In this document: positions 35,261 to 44,782 of the stretch, in pieces
Position numbering within the stretch: the first letter of the stretch is position 1
How the letters are laid out: every line of letters begins with the position of its first letter
NCBI GenBank assembly: GCA_913050325.1
Contig: CAJWZP010000002.1
Coordinates: 1-64,000 of the forward strand
Length of the DNA: 64,000 bases
Source: an uncultured bacterium
GTDB lineage: Bacteria > Desulfobacterota_D > UBA1144
Direction: 5' to 3'
The notes under the pieces: generated by a model
Seen by the model: only the letters and a program-made list of their open reading frames with translations
What the model was told of the DNA's origin: nothing
Database searches by the model: none
Position numbers and translations under genes: made by a program

Positions 35261-36421
35261 TTATTCATCATTTAAGAGATTGCTACCAAAAACAATTTTT
35301 ACAATTCCCAGAATAGCTAATCCTACAAATAGTGGCGCATTAAAACCAAAAGATTGAAAGAAAATACCCGCAAAAGGTTGACCACTGAATCTGGCAATAC
35401 TCATAGCTGACTGATTTATACTTAGAGCTGATCCTGTACTGGATTTTGAAATTTTTTTACTTATAAGACTATATATTGTAGGATTAAAAATTCCTATTCC
35501 TAATGTTAGAAAAAATATAGCAAACCCAAGAAAGTAGTAATTTCTAGTAATACTTAGAATTAAAACACCTATAAATATAGAAACTATTCCAATAAAAATG
35601 GTTTTTTTCTCCTTAAATTTAGATGCGATAATATTTATAGAAAAGGATTGGTGAAGGGCTAATAAAATTCCAACGAAGCACATTAAAAATCCTATTTGTT
35701 TAGGCCCCCAATTGAAAACTTCCTTACTCCAAAGCGCAAATACACCATTTAAACCTGAAAAAACAAAATTTACTAAAAAATATAAATAAAAAAGATAAGA
35801 AATATTTTTATTTGTTATGATTGAAAATATCTCGGATAAGAATTTTTTGCTTTTTTCTTTTGCTTTTTCAACAGGTTTACTTGGTTTTAGAAAAATAAAT
35901 AATATAAAAAAATTAATAAAATTTATTGTGGCGGCAAATATATTAGCTCTAAAATAATCAGGATTAGAAGGATTTGATCCTGCCAATAATCCACCAACAA
36001 TTGGTCCAATAACAAATCCTAAACTAAATGCTGCATTATAGTAGCCTATATACTTAGTCCTATCTTTTTCATTTGTTATATCTGATATATAGGCTGAGCC
36101 GACAGAGATATTACAAGAGAATAGTCCTGCTATTATCCTAGATATTAAAACTAAATTTAAAGTTGTCGCTATTGCCATTATTGAGTGAGATATGAAATCT
36201 GCTACACATGATGTTAATAACATAGGTTTCCGACCAAGTTTATCAGATAATCTTCCAATATATGGTGAAGCAAAAAATTGTATGAAAGAGAATGTAGACA
36301 TGTACAAAGTGACAATAAATGGACCGGCACCTAAAAACATAACATGAAAAGGGAGCACAGCTATTATTACAGAGCTAAAAGCTATTACATCTATAAATAC
36401 ATAAATAATTAAAGGAAGCAC
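35261..36421 (-). CDS. MFS transporter (TetA-like drug/proton antiporter)
   Basis: The 386-residue protein has twelve helices and the MFS motif A, GRLSDKLGRKPMLL (about residues 56-69), of drug/H+ antiporters. GFVIGPIVGGLLAG near residue 140 is motif C of antiporters. It is an exporter of unknown substrate. The start is GTG, and TATTTT lies six bases upstream. The SDR gene follows upstream on the same strand after 36 bases but probably has its own Shine-Dalgarno-led message. Confidence 0.85.
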   Translation of the reverse strand: MLPLIIYVFIDVIAFSSVIIAVLPFHVMFLGAGPFIVTLYMSTFSFIQFFASPYIGRLSDKLGRKPMLLTSCVADFISHSIMAIATTLNLVLISRIIAGLFSCNISVGSAYISDITNEKDRTKYIGYYNAAFSLGFVIGPIVGGLLAGSNPSNPDYFRANIFAATINFINFFILFIFLKPSKPVEKAKEKSKKFLSEIFSIITNKNISYLFYLYFLVNFVFSGLNGVFALWSKEVFNWGPKQIGFLMCFVGILLALHQSFSINIIASKFKEKKTIFIGIVSIFIGVLILSITRNYYFLGFAIFFLTLGIGIFNPTIYSLISKKISKSSTGSALSINQSAMSIARFSGQPFAGIFFQSFGFNAPLFVGLAILGIVKIVFGSNLLNDE

Positions 36422-36457
36422 AAATTTAAAATAAACAAATTTTGATTTAAATCAATT

Positions 36458-37216
36458 TTATTTTGCGCAAAAGCCACCATCAATCATTAAAGTATGGCCC
36501 GTCACATAACTAGACTTATCAGAAAACAGCCATATTACCGCATCACTAATTTCCTTAGGCTCTCCAATTCGTTGCATAGGGACCATTCCACCGAACTGCT
36601 CTGGATGACCATCAGTGGGAACTTCTAGCATCGGGGTTCTAATAGGACCAGGACCAACTGCATTTACTCTAATGAAGGATTCTCCTAATTCAGCAGCCGC
36701 ACCTTTTGTTAAACCAGAAACTGCATGCTTGGTAGCACTATATACAGTAAGACCTGGATAAGCAGCATGAGATAAGATTGAGCTATTATTTACAATACTA
36801 CATGGGTTGCTGGCTGTAGCATATTTTTGCATTTCTTGAATTTGATAATGAAGACAATAAATCACACCTTTTATATTCACATCAACAATATATGAAGAAT
36901 CTGAAGGTTTTTGTTGGGAAATAGGTTCAACATCTCCAAGTAAGCCAGAATTATTAAAAGCATAATTAAATTGACCATATTCATCTAAAGTGAATTTAAT
37001 TAGATTTTTAACTTCGTTTTCTATTGAAACATCCGTCTTAATAAATTTTGCATCTCCGCCATTAGATTTAATAATTTCCACTACCTCTTCGCCTAACTTT
37101 ACATTTCTATTCCCTATGACAACTTTCATACCTAGTTTGCCTAATTCAATTGAAGTTTCTCTTCCTATACCAGTACTTGCACCTGTTACAATTACAACTT
37201 TGTCTTTTAAACTCAT
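36458..37216 (-). CDS. Short-chain dehydrogenase/reductase
   Basis: A classical SDR of 252 residues: the NAD(P) motif VTGASTGIGRE (residues 10-20), NNSG near residue 90, catalytic serine in NNSSILS and YSATKHAV near residue 160, and IDGGF at the end. Members oxidise or reduce many alcohols and ketones. AGGAG lies eight bases before the ATG, one of the clearer Shine-Dalgarno sites in the window. Substrate unknown. Confidence 0.88.
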   Translation of the reverse strand: MSLKDKVVIVTGASTGIGRETSIELGKLGMKVVIGNRNVKLGEEVVEIIKSNGGDAKFIKTDVSIENEVKNLIKFTLDEYGQFNYAFNNSGLLGDVEPISQQKPSDSSYIVDVNIKGVIYCLHYQIQEMQKYATASNPCSIVNNSSILSHAAYPGLTVYSATKHAVSGLTKGAAAELGESFIRVNAVGPGPIRTPMLEVPTDGHPEQFGGMVPMQRIGEPKEISDAVIWLFSDKSSYVTGHTLMIDGGFCAK

Positions 37217-37260
37217 ATTAATTCTCCTTAAATTAGTTATACAATTTTAACATAAATAAC

Positions 37261-38106
37261 TTATATATTTCTTCCCATAAAGCGTTTGAAATTTTTTTGT
37301 GAAATATTTATTTTTGTTTTACTATAAATTGCTTTTTCAATTTTTAGTTTTGCATCTTTAATTTTTTCAATAGATTTAGATTGTTTATTGTTCTGAATTA
37401 TTTTTATTAAATATTGATATACAGTCCAAACTATACTTGAAGGACTAATTAATTTTTTTTCAATATAAATTCTTTCTTCTAAAGTATAATTTTTATTTTC
37501 TGGATTTATTTTTTGAAATGTATCATTAATGTCAATTGGTTCATCAAAATAAATTGATGGTTTTATTTCAATTGCATCAATAAGATAATCAAATATATTT
37601 GTTTTCAAATATAATTCAATCTTAGAAATTGATGAGTGGATGAGTGGAAGATCATAACCGTAAATTGAATCATAATTTATATTAATTCTGTCCAATATTT
37701 CTGGAAATAATTGATAATCAAAATTTAATTCATCTAATATTAATTTGTTTGCACCAGGAAACTCATATTTTTTTATTTCGTTTAATTTAATCCATCTATA
37801 CTCACTGTGAACAGTAAGCTTAAGACTAGGGATTTTTTCAATAAAAGAAACAAAAGAGGTTAAAATAATATTTATATCTTCATACTCATAATTAATTTTT
37901 TTATAAAGTCTAATATTTTTAATTCTAATATTTAGCTCTTCATATAATTCTCTTTTGGCACAATTTTCATCATTTTCATTCTCTTCTTTTTTACCTCCAG
38001 GAAACTCCCAAAGATTATCCCTAGGACCCATTGAATTTCTTTTCAGAATCAGTATTTTTTTATCGTTCATAATAATAATGCATGAAACATGGATATTTTT
38101 CTTCAT
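37261..38106 (-). CDS. Nudix (MutT-like) hydrolase with a C-terminal extension
   Basis: Residues 1-130 form a MutT-type Nudix domain. The Nudix box, G38 to I60, has the full G-x5-E-x7-REUxEExGU spacing except that asparagine replaces its last glycine. MutT enzymes hydrolyse 8-oxo-dGTP in the cytoplasm. After it come about 150 residues with no family that I recognise, predicted mostly helical and rich in lysine and isoleucine. MutT itself has about 130 residues, so the extension doubles the protein. Confidence 0.82.
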   Translation of the reverse strand: MKKNIHVSCIIIMNDKKILILKRNSMGPRDNLWEFPGGKKEENENDENCAKRELYEELNIRIKNIRLYKKINYEYEDINIILTSFVSFIEKIPSLKLTVHSEYRWIKLNEIKKYEFPGANKLILDELNFDYQLFPEILDRININYDSIYGYDLPLIHSSISKIELYLKTNIFDYLIDAIEIKPSIYFDEPIDINDTFQKINPENKNYTLEERIYIEKKLISPSSIVWTVYQYLIKIIQNNKQSKSIEKIKDAKLKIEKAIYSKTKINISQKNFKRFMGRNI

Positions 38107-38139
38107 ATGATTTTACTCTAACCAAAAAACTCTATTATG

Positions 38140-38145
38140 TATAAT
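38140..38145 (+). promoter_or_regulatory. Candidate -10 box (TATAAT) for tlyA
   Basis: A perfect TATAAT ends 11 bases before the ATG at 38157 and would leave a leader of about five bases. The divergent Nudix gene starts 50 bases away. Confidence 0.4.
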
Positions 38146-38156
38146 TATGTACTATT

Positions 38157-38897
38157 ATGAAAATTCGTCTCGATACCCATTTAGTAAATAATAATTTTTT
38201 CGATTCAAGATCTAAAGCACAGATTCATATTTTATCTGGAGAGGTTTTTGTAAATGGTATTAAAGAATTAAAACCTTCAAAAGAAATTAATGACAATTCA
38301 AAAATAACTATAAAATTATTATCCGAAAATTATGTAAGTAGAGGGGGAAATAAGCTAGAAAAAGCAATAAATTATTTCAACTTAGATTTAAACTTAAAAA
38401 TATGTCTTGATATAGGAGCATCAACTGGCGGTTTTACAGAATGTCTTTTAAAAAATGGAGCTAAGAAGGTTTATTGTGTTGATGTTGGATATGGTCAACT
38501 TGATTATAAGCTTAGAAATAAAAAAAATGTTATAAATATGGAAAAAAAGAATGCAAGATTTTTAAAGAGAAATGAAATTAATGATAATATCGACTTAATT
38601 GTTATGGATGTATCTTTTATCTCAATCACAAAATTTAATTTATTTTTTGATGAATTTATTAATGAAGCAACAGAATTGATTGTTTTAATAAAGCCTCAAT
38701 TCGAATTAGAAAAAAGTAAAATAGGTAAAAATGGGGTAGTCAAAATCGATAAATATAGGGATGAAGCATCAGATAATGTTATAAAGTTTTTAGATAAATA
38801 TTTTGTTTCTATTTCTGAGGTTATTAATTCACCAATTAAAGGTGCAAAGGGGAATCAAGAGAGCCTTATTTTTTGTTCCAATCGTTTAAAAACTTAG
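38157..38897 (+). CDS. tlyA: TlyA family rRNA 2'-O-methyltransferase
   Basis: Residues 1-60 form an S4 RNA-binding domain ([18 protein letters not shown]). The FtsJ-like methyltransferase domain follows with [12 protein letters not shown], the SAM motif [16 protein letters not shown] and VMDVSFIS. At 246 residues it has the TlyA length. Known members 2'-O-methylate cytidines in 16S and 23S rRNA. Its last 32 bases overlap the convergent transaldolase gene. Confidence 0.92.
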   Translation: MKIRLDTHLVNNNFFDSRSKAQIHILSGEVFVNGIKELKPSKEINDNSKITIKLLSENYVSRGGNKLEKAINYFNLDLNLKICLDIGASTGGFTECLLKNGAKKVYCVDVGYGQLDYKLRNKKNVINMEKKNARFLKRNEINDNIDLIVMDVSFISITKFNLFFDEFINEATELIVLIKPQFELEKSKIGKNGVVKIDKYRDEASDNVIKFLDKYFVSISEVINSPIKGAKGNQESLIFCSNRLKT

Positions 38898-39510
38898 TAA
38901 TACCTGAATCAGTTAGAGGGTGATTAAATAGTTGCATTATCACACTGTATGGAAGAGTCGCGACATCTGCACCTAATTTTGCTGATTCAGTAAGATGTAT
39001 TGGATTTCTAATACTAGCCACCAAAATTTCAGTATGAAAACCGTAGTTCATGAACACCTCTGATAAGTCGGAAATTAAATCTAATCCAGATGATGAAATA
39101 TCATCTAATCTTCCAACAAAAGGACTTACGTATGCGGCTCCTGCCTTTGCGGCTATTATAGCTTGGCTAACAGAAAAAATTAATGTCACATTAACTTTTA
39201 TTTTCTTTTTATAAAGATAATTAGTTGCTTTTATACCATTAGGTGTCATGGGAAGCTTAATAACTACATTTTTATCGATTTTAGAAAGCTTGAGAGCCTC
39301 TTTAATCATTCCATCGTAATCAGTTGATATAACCTCAGCACTTACGGGACCTTTTACTATCTTACAAATTTCTTTAATTGTTTTTTCAAAATTCTTTTGC
39401 GCTTTTTCTTTAGCAATAAGCGAGGGATTTGTTGTAACTCCATCTAAAAGACCCAAATCTGCTATTTCTTTTATTTCATCAATATTTGCACTATCCAAAA
39501 AGAATTTCAT
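38866..39510 (-). CDS. Transaldolase-like/fructose-6-phosphate aldolase
   Basis: The 214-residue protein belongs to the small TalC/FSA class: [25 protein letters not shown], and lysine 85 in [12 protein letters not shown], the Schiff-base residue. It has SPFVGRLDD near residue 125. These proteins are transaldolases or fructose-6-phosphate aldolases and cannot be told apart by eye. It could feed pentose-phosphate intermediates to the split transketolase elsewhere in the window, which is inference. Confidence 0.9.
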   Translation of the reverse strand: MKFFLDSANIDEIKEIADLGLLDGVTTNPSLIAKEKAQKNFEKTIKEICKIVKGPVSAEVISTDYDGMIKEALKLSKIDKNVVIKLPMTPNGIKATNYLYKKKIKVNVTLIFSVSQAIIAAKAGAAYVSPFVGRLDDISSSGLDLISDLSEVFMNYGFHTEILVASIRNPIHLTESAKLGADVATLPYSVIMQLFNHPLTDSGITKFLNDWNKK

Positions 39511-39552
39511 AATTATAATATTACTTCTTTTAAAAGAATTTTAAACTCTTTA

Positions 39553-39580
39553 TTGACAAAAAAAAATAATTGAGCAGAAT
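39553..39580 (+). promoter_or_regulatory. Candidate rpsT promoter (TTGACA, 16 bases, CAGAAT)
   Basis: A perfect TTGACA at 39553 is followed after 16 bases by CAGAAT at 39575. The start codon is 12 bases further on, so the leader would be only a few bases long. This is the clearest -35 hexamer I noticed in the window. Confidence 0.35.
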
Positions 39581-39592
39581 TAAGGCTTAATT

Positions 39593-39850
39593 ATGGCAAA
39601 TAAAAGTGCATCAGCAAAAAAACGAGCTAGACAAAGTATTAAGCGAAGAATGAGAAATAAATCTGTTCTCTCAAATTTAAAATCTAACTTAAAAATCTTT
39701 AATGAAGCGGTTTCTAATAATTCTGAAAATAAGAGTGAATTATTGAAAAAAATAATCTCCTTATATGATAAAGCAGCAGCTAAAGGAGTTATACATAAAA
39801 GAAACGCAGCACGAAATATATCTAAATTGTCAAAGTCCGCAAATACCTAA
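39593..39850 (+). CDS. rpsT: 30S ribosomal protein S20
   Basis: An 85-residue very basic protein starting MANKSASAKKRARQSIKRRM with KGVIHKRNAARNISKLSK near the end, which is unmistakable for S20. It binds 16S rRNA early in small-subunit assembly. It has its own promoter region of about 80 bases and overlaps the convergent holA gene by four bases. Confidence 0.97.
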   Translation: MANKSASAKKRARQSIKRRMRNKSVLSNLKSNLKIFNEAVSNNSENKSELLKKIISLYDKAAAKGVIHKRNAARNISKLSKSANT

Positions 39851-40818
39851 TTTATTTTTGTAATATTTTTTAACAAGTTAAAGGATACCAAGTTGGTTGG
39901 TATATCAGTGGATTTCAGTCGTCTATCAGCAATTACTAGTTCTCTTAAAACATTTAAAATTTCCTTAAGGGTTAAGTTGTTCGTTTCATTCTTGACGTAT
40001 TTATATTGATATTTGGATACTTTCGCAATTTTTTGAATTTCATAATCGCTCATTTTTTTTGATAATAAAATTTTTACTTTCAAATAAAGTCTAAATTTCC
40101 AAGTAATTCTTCCGAGTTCCATAAATATTTTTTCATCGAAATTTGTTTTCGAAACGTTTGCCAATAATAGTTTGATATTCTTATTATTGATATACAAATC
40201 TAATGAAAAAGTTTCGTTGTAATTTTCTCTTTTAATATTGTAAATATAATCCTTAATTAATGCTTTATCTTGAGTGCTATTATGAATTTCAATTATATTT
40301 TGTAATTCGCTTTCAAGAGCCATTCTGTTATTAGTACATTTTGATTCCAAACATTTTAAGTCTTCTGGATTTAAAATAATATTGTAATTTTCTAATTTAT
40401 TTTTTATAAAATTAGATATTTCGTTTCTATCTTTTTTTCCCTCAATAGAAATATCTGTCTTGATCTTCATTTTACTTTTATTGGTACAATAAATAACTTT
40501 TATGAATTTGTTTGGGTCTTCATTGTATTCATTAATATCTTGTAGTTTATCCTTACTCAGACTCTGTAAGTTTTTTAGTATATAAAATCTTGTTCTCATA
40601 TTCATAGGATATGTATTAAGCTCATCAATTAATGAATTGAAATCGATATCCTTCTCAAAATCTTTAATAATAAGACTGGTATTTATTTCATTTTCATCGA
40701 GTAATTTTTTTATCTTTTCCTTTATATTATTTTCTATATATGAATCATCTTCGGTAACTAATAAAGTGTAACAATCTTTACTATTTATGAATTCATCAAA
40801 TTCATTAATAAATGGCAT
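39847..40818 (-). CDS. holA: DNA polymerase III subunit delta
   Basis: The 323-residue protein has weak but consistent HolA features: an N-terminal AAA-like domain (TLLVTEDDSYIENNIKEKI), LNTYPMNMRTRFYILKNL, and a C-terminal part with LELGRITWKFR-like, LREL and ADRRLKSTDIP segments. RLKST with an aromatic or basic neighbour is typical of the end of HolA. It loads the beta clamp as part of the clamp loader. holA next to rpsT is a common arrangement. TAATAT lies seven bases before its ATG, and the divergent lipB start is only 13 bases away. Confidence 0.85.
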   Translation of the reverse strand: MPFINEFDEFINSKDCYTLLVTEDDSYIENNIKEKIKKLLDENEINTSLIIKDFEKDIDFNSLIDELNTYPMNMRTRFYILKNLQSLSKDKLQDINEYNEDPNKFIKVIYCTNKSKMKIKTDISIEGKKDRNEISNFIKNKLENYNIILNPEDLKCLESKCTNNRMALESELQNIIEIHNSTQDKALIKDYIYNIKRENYNETFSLDLYINNKNIKLLLANVSKTNFDEKIFMELGRITWKFRLYLKVKILLSKKMSDYEIQKIAKVSKYQYKYVKNETNNLTLKEILNVLRELVIADRRLKSTDIPTNLVSFNLLKNITKIN

Positions 40819-40831
40819 AATATTGATATTA

Positions 40832-41518
40832 ATGCAGAATATTATTTATACAAAAATTTTATTAAAACCAATCAAATATTTGAACCTAAATTCAATGTTT
40901 GAAAAATATACTCAATTTCTTAAATCTTCTAATGCCTTGGGATATTTAATATTTTTAGAGCATAATGAAGTCTTTACAGTAGGAAAATTTAAATATGAAA
41001 CATATAAGGATTCTTTAAATTTAAACAATTTACCTCTAATGGTTTCAGAGAGAGGAGGGGATATTACCTATCATGGACCTGGACAAATCATTTTTTATCC
41101 AGTTTTAAATATTAAAAAAATAATGCTAAAACCCAAGAAATTAATTGATATTTTGGAGAATTCGCTTTTTAGAGTTCTAATCAATCATAAATTGAATGCA
41201 AAAAAAAATTTAATTGGACCTGGGATTTGGATAGATGATAAGAAGGTAGGTTTTATTGGATTAAAGTTTTCAAAAGGTATAAGCAGTCATGGTATGTCAA
41301 TTAATTTGGATATAGATTTAAATAAATATAATAATATTAGTCCTTGTGGTAACAATTCAATTATTGTAGGTAATATTAAAAATTTTAAAAAAATTAAAAA
41401 AAATGTATTGATAAATGAATTTGTAAGTATTTTTTTTGAAGAATTGATAAACAGTATTAATTATCCAAAGAAGAATGAAATTTCTCTTTTGGCAGATTCA
41501 ACTGAATCAGATCCATGA
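40832..41518 (+). CDS. lipB: Octanoyltransferase LipB
   Basis: Conserved LipB segments are visible: HNEVFTVGK, the [19 protein letters not shown] signature, lysine in [20 protein letters not shown] and the catalytic cysteine in ISPCGN. It transfers octanoyl groups from acyl carrier protein to lipoyl domains. I choose the ATG at 40832 (228 aa); a frame-extending ATG at 40787 would run into holA. The last 58 bases overlap the convergent ndk gene. Confidence 0.9.
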   Translation: MQNIIYTKILLKPIKYLNLNSMFEKYTQFLKSSNALGYLIFLEHNEVFTVGKFKYETYKDSLNLNNLPLMVSERGGDITYHGPGQIIFYPVLNIKKIMLKPKKLIDILENSLFRVLINHKLNAKKNLIGPGIWIDDKKVGFIGLKFSKGISSHGMSINLDIDLNKYNNISPCGNNSIIVGNIKNFKKIKKNVLINEFVSIFFEELINSINYPKKNEISLLADSTESDP

Positions 41519-41859
41519 ATTATATTACTATCAATACTGTCAGCAAAATCAAATCTTATTGTACCGGCATTTGCCTCTTCAGGATTTGTAGCACCCATTA
41601 TTTCACGAACACTTTTTATAGCATTTTTACCACGTATGACAAATGGAATGCATGGCCCTGACGTCATAAATTTTATCAACTCCGGATAAAATGGCTTATC
41701 TTGATGCATTTCATAAAATTTACCAGCTTCTTCACTTGTTAAGTTTATTAACTTTATATTTATAATTTCAAAACCAGCATCTTCAAACCTATTCAGAATT
41801 TTACCTATAATATTTTTTTTAACCCCGTCAGGTTTAATTATTGATAATGTATTTTCCAT
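41461..41859 (-). CDS. ndk: Nucleoside diphosphate kinase
   Basis: At 132 residues and with [27 protein letters not shown] and the phosphorylated histidine 115 in NIIHGSDS, this is Ndk. It moves the gamma phosphate between nucleotides. It is slightly shorter at the end than most (ends ISFFFG). AGGTGA precedes the start. Its 3' end lies opposite the last 19 codons of lipB. Confidence 0.96.
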   Translation of the reverse strand: MENTLSIIKPDGVKKNIIGKILNRFEDAGFEIINIKLINLTSEEAGKFYEMHQDKPFYPELIKFMTSGPCIPFVIRGKNAIKSVREIMGATNPEEANAGTIRFDFADSIDSNIIHGSDSVESAKREISFFFG

Positions 41860-41892
41860 TTTATCACCTTTGACCTATATTAATGCTTGATT

Positions 41893-41898
41893 TATTAT
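41893..41898 (+). promoter_or_regulatory. Candidate -10 box (TATTAT) for proA
   Basis: TATTAT ends seven bases before the ATG at 41906 and lies within the 46-base gap to the divergent ndk gene. Confidence 0.4.
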
Positions 41899-41905
41899 AG
41901 CTAGA

Positions 41906-43186
41906 ATGAGTGTAGATACTTTAGATCAAGATGTAAAGTCAAAAATTGATGATTTATTAAATTTAACAAAAGTATCATCATTTGAGATAGCAAAGATAGA
42001 TACAGATTTAAAAAATAAAATTTTAAGTGATTTAATAGTGGAAATTGATTCTAACAAGGATAATATTGTCACAAAAAATCATGAAGATTTAGAGCTACTA
42101 GATACTAAAAATTTTACAGATGCTTTTGTTGATAGACTTAAATTGGATGATAAAAGAATATCTCAAATGTCTGAAAATATTTCAGAAGTTATAGATCTTG
42201 AAGATCCGGTGGGAGCTTTAAACTTTAAATACGATAGACCCAATGGTTTAAAGGTTTATAAACAAAGAATTCCATTAGGGGTTATGTCAATAATTTATGA
42301 ATCCAGACCAAATGTTACAACAGATGCTGCTTCTTTATGTATAAAATCTGGGAATTCTGTAATTTTAAGAGGAGGATCTGAATGTTTTAATACTAATAAA
42401 TACTTAGTAACTTTAATTAAAAATGCTCTTAAAAAAAATAATCTTAATCCAAATTTTGTAAACCTCGTACCTTACACAGACAGAAATGTTATGAAATATA
42501 TTTTAAGAAAAGATGAATTAATTGATTTAATAATTCCTAGAGGAGGTGAGGGGCTTATAAGGTTCGTATCTGAAAATTCAAGTATTCCAGTAATAAAACA
42601 TTATAAAGGTGTTTGTCATGTATATATTGATAGTGATGCTGACTTGACCAAAGCAAAGGATATAGCTTTAAACTCTAAAATTCAAAGACCAGGTGTTTGT
42701 AATGCCATGGAGACTTTAATTATTAATAAAAATTTACCAAAGGAATTTATAATAAATTTAATCGAAAGTTTCCTTGAACATGATGTTGAGATATTCGCAA
42801 GTAGTGAAATGCAGGAATATATTACAAAAGAAAATTTTAATCAAATAAATGATAATGATTATCACACCGAATATTTAGACTTGAAATTAAATATTAAATT
42901 TGTTGATAACATTGATTCCGCAATTAAACATATAGAAGAATTTGGTTCATTGCATACAGAATCGATTGTTACTGAAGACCTTAATAAAAGAGATTTTTTT
43001 GTTAATAGTTTGAATTCATCAGCAATATTTCATAATGCATCAACAAGGTTCAACGATGGAAATGAACTAGGATTAGGTGCTGAGATAGGTATTAGCACAA
43101 CAAAACTTCATGCATTCGGGCCCATGGGTTTAAATGAACTTACATCTGAAAAATTTGTTATATTCGGATCTGGGCAAATTAAATAA
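41906..43186 (+). CDS. proA: Gamma-glutamyl phosphate reductase
   Basis: The 426-residue protein has the ProA aldehyde-dehydrogenase fold: PLGVMSIIYESRPNVTTDA, SGNSVILRGGSE, PRGGEGLI, the catalytic cysteine in RPGVCNAMETL, and FGPMGLNELTSEKF at the end. It reduces gamma-glutamyl phosphate to the semialdehyde in proline synthesis. No proB is next to it. recN follows after 15 bases. Confidence 0.96.
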   Translation: MSVDTLDQDVKSKIDDLLNLTKVSSFEIAKIDTDLKNKILSDLIVEIDSNKDNIVTKNHEDLELLDTKNFTDAFVDRLKLDDKRISQMSENISEVIDLEDPVGALNFKYDRPNGLKVYKQRIPLGVMSIIYESRPNVTTDAASLCIKSGNSVILRGGSECFNTNKYLVTLIKNALKKNNLNPNFVNLVPYTDRNVMKYILRKDELIDLIIPRGGEGLIRFVSENSSIPVIKHYKGVCHVYIDSDADLTKAKDIALNSKIQRPGVCNAMETLIINKNLPKEFIINLIESFLEHDVEIFASSEMQEYITKENFNQINDNDYHTEYLDLKLNIKFVDNIDSAIKHIEEFGSLHTESIVTEDLNKRDFFVNSLNSSAIFHNASTRFNDGNELGLGAEIGISTTKLHAFGPMGLNELTSEKFVIFGSGQIK

Positions 43187-43201
43187 TATAAATATATTAA
43201 A

Positions 43202-44782
43202 ATGCTGAAATCATTAGAATTAAAAAATTATTTAACAATCAAGGAATTAAAGGTTTGTTTTGAAGAAAAACTTAACATTATCACAGGTGAAACTGGAGCA
43301 GGTAAATCCTTAATTTTAAGTTCAATTCAAGTATTTATTAATAAAAAATTTCCAAAAGAATTAAAGAAAAATACTAATGAAAATTTAGAAATTCTTCTAG
43401 AGATTACTGATAATAGTAAAATATTAATTTTAAAAAGAGTTGTTAATAATAAATTTCAGTCAAGCTATTTTATAAATGATAAAAAAATATTATTTCAAGA
43501 CATAAAAGAAGTGTTCGATAAAAACTTTACTTTTTTTGGCCAAAAAAGTTATGTAGAACTTTTATCTGTAAAAAATCATATAAATTATTTGGATGTTTAT
43601 GGCTCGTATCAAAATTTTATTAAAGAATATAATATTTTATTTCATGAATATACTAAATTGAATTCTGAACTAGAAAAGTTTCAAAGAATTCGTAAAGACT
43701 ATATTGAGAAAAAAGACTTTTACTCTTTTCAGCTGAATGAACTGAATGGTTTGGAAATAGATTCAGAAGAAAAAGAACTAGAATATTCTGATTTGCTTAA
43801 AGTTTCTAGAGAAAAAACTTCTAATAATGAATTATTAACCAACTCACTTAATAATATAGATAGTAATGTTTTAAAAAATCTAGGAAGGATTATAAAGGAA
43901 CTTAATCAACTGGATTTTTTAAAAAAGGAAAGTGAAATATTAAATTCTTCTTATACTGATATTGAAGAAGTTTCTTTTAATTTATCAAAACTATTAAATA
44001 GTGCTGAACATACATATGAAGATTTAGAGAAAATTGAAAGTAAAATCTATTATTCAAAAGAGCTTAAAAGAAAGTATGGAATGACAATAACTGAATTACT
44101 CGAACAAAAAAATTATTTAAATAATTTGATTAATAACTCAGAGGATTATAGTAAGAAAATAAATGAATTAGAAGTGGCTAGAGAATCAAAAAAAAATGAA
44201 ATTATGAAATTAGCAAAAGAAATATCTAGAAAAAGAAAATTGAGTGCAGATAAACTAAGTAAAAAAATCATTAAACATCTTTCTGAACTAGGAATGAATG
44301 AGGCAGTTTGGATTATCTTGCAAAGAGAAATTCTTTTTAATAAAGATGGAATTGATGAAGTTGAATTTTTATTTTCATCAGCAAAAGATTTAACGCCGGA
44401 ATCATTAAGCAAGGTTGCATCAGGAGGAGAGGTTTCACGTATTATGCTATCTCTGGGATTAGAATTATCAAATTCCTACGAAGCTAAGACAATAATTTTT
44501 GATGAACCGGATGTAGGGTTAGGCGGTGCAATAGCTGAAAAACTTGGTCAAAAAATATATGATCTATCATTTAATACTCAAACAATATGTATAAGTCACC
44601 TTCCTCAAGTGGCATCATTTGCAAACAACCATCTATTAGTAAAAAAAACAGATTCTAGGAATATAATGATCGAAGTAATAGAATTAAATAAAAAGGAAAG
44701 AATTGATGAAATTGCTAGAATGCTGAGTGGTGAAATTATGGAAGAGGAAGCTTATATTTTAGCAAAAAAAATGATTAAATAA
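43202..44782 (+). CDS. recN: DNA repair protein RecN
   Basis: An SMC-like ATPase of 526 residues: Walker A GETGAGKS (residues 29-36), two coiled-coil stretches (about 150-200 and 285-345), then the signature SKVASGGEVSRIML and Walker B IIFDEPDVGLGG with the SHLPQVASFA histidine switch. RecN acts at double-strand breaks. Its end overlaps the convergent arginine decarboxylase gene by eight bases. Confidence 0.95.
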   Translation: MLKSLELKNYLTIKELKVCFEEKLNIITGETGAGKSLILSSIQVFINKKFPKELKKNTNENLEILLEITDNSKILILKRVVNNKFQSSYFINDKKILFQDIKEVFDKNFTFFGQKSYVELLSVKNHINYLDVYGSYQNFIKEYNILFHEYTKLNSELEKFQRIRKDYIEKKDFYSFQLNELNGLEIDSEEKELEYSDLLKVSREKTSNNELLTNSLNNIDSNVLKNLGRIIKELNQLDFLKKESEILNSSYTDIEEVSFNLSKLLNSAEHTYEDLEKIESKIYYSKELKRKYGMTITELLEQKNYLNNLINNSEDYSKKINELEVARESKKNEIMKLAKEISRKRKLSADKLSKKIIKHLSELGMNEAVWIILQREILFNKDGIDEVEFLFSSAKDLTPESLSKVASGGEVSRIMLSLGLELSNSYEAKTIIFDEPDVGLGGAIAEKLGQKIYDLSFNTQTICISHLPQVASFANNHLLVKKTDSRNIMIEVIELNKKERIDEIARMLSGEIMEEEAYILAKKMIK

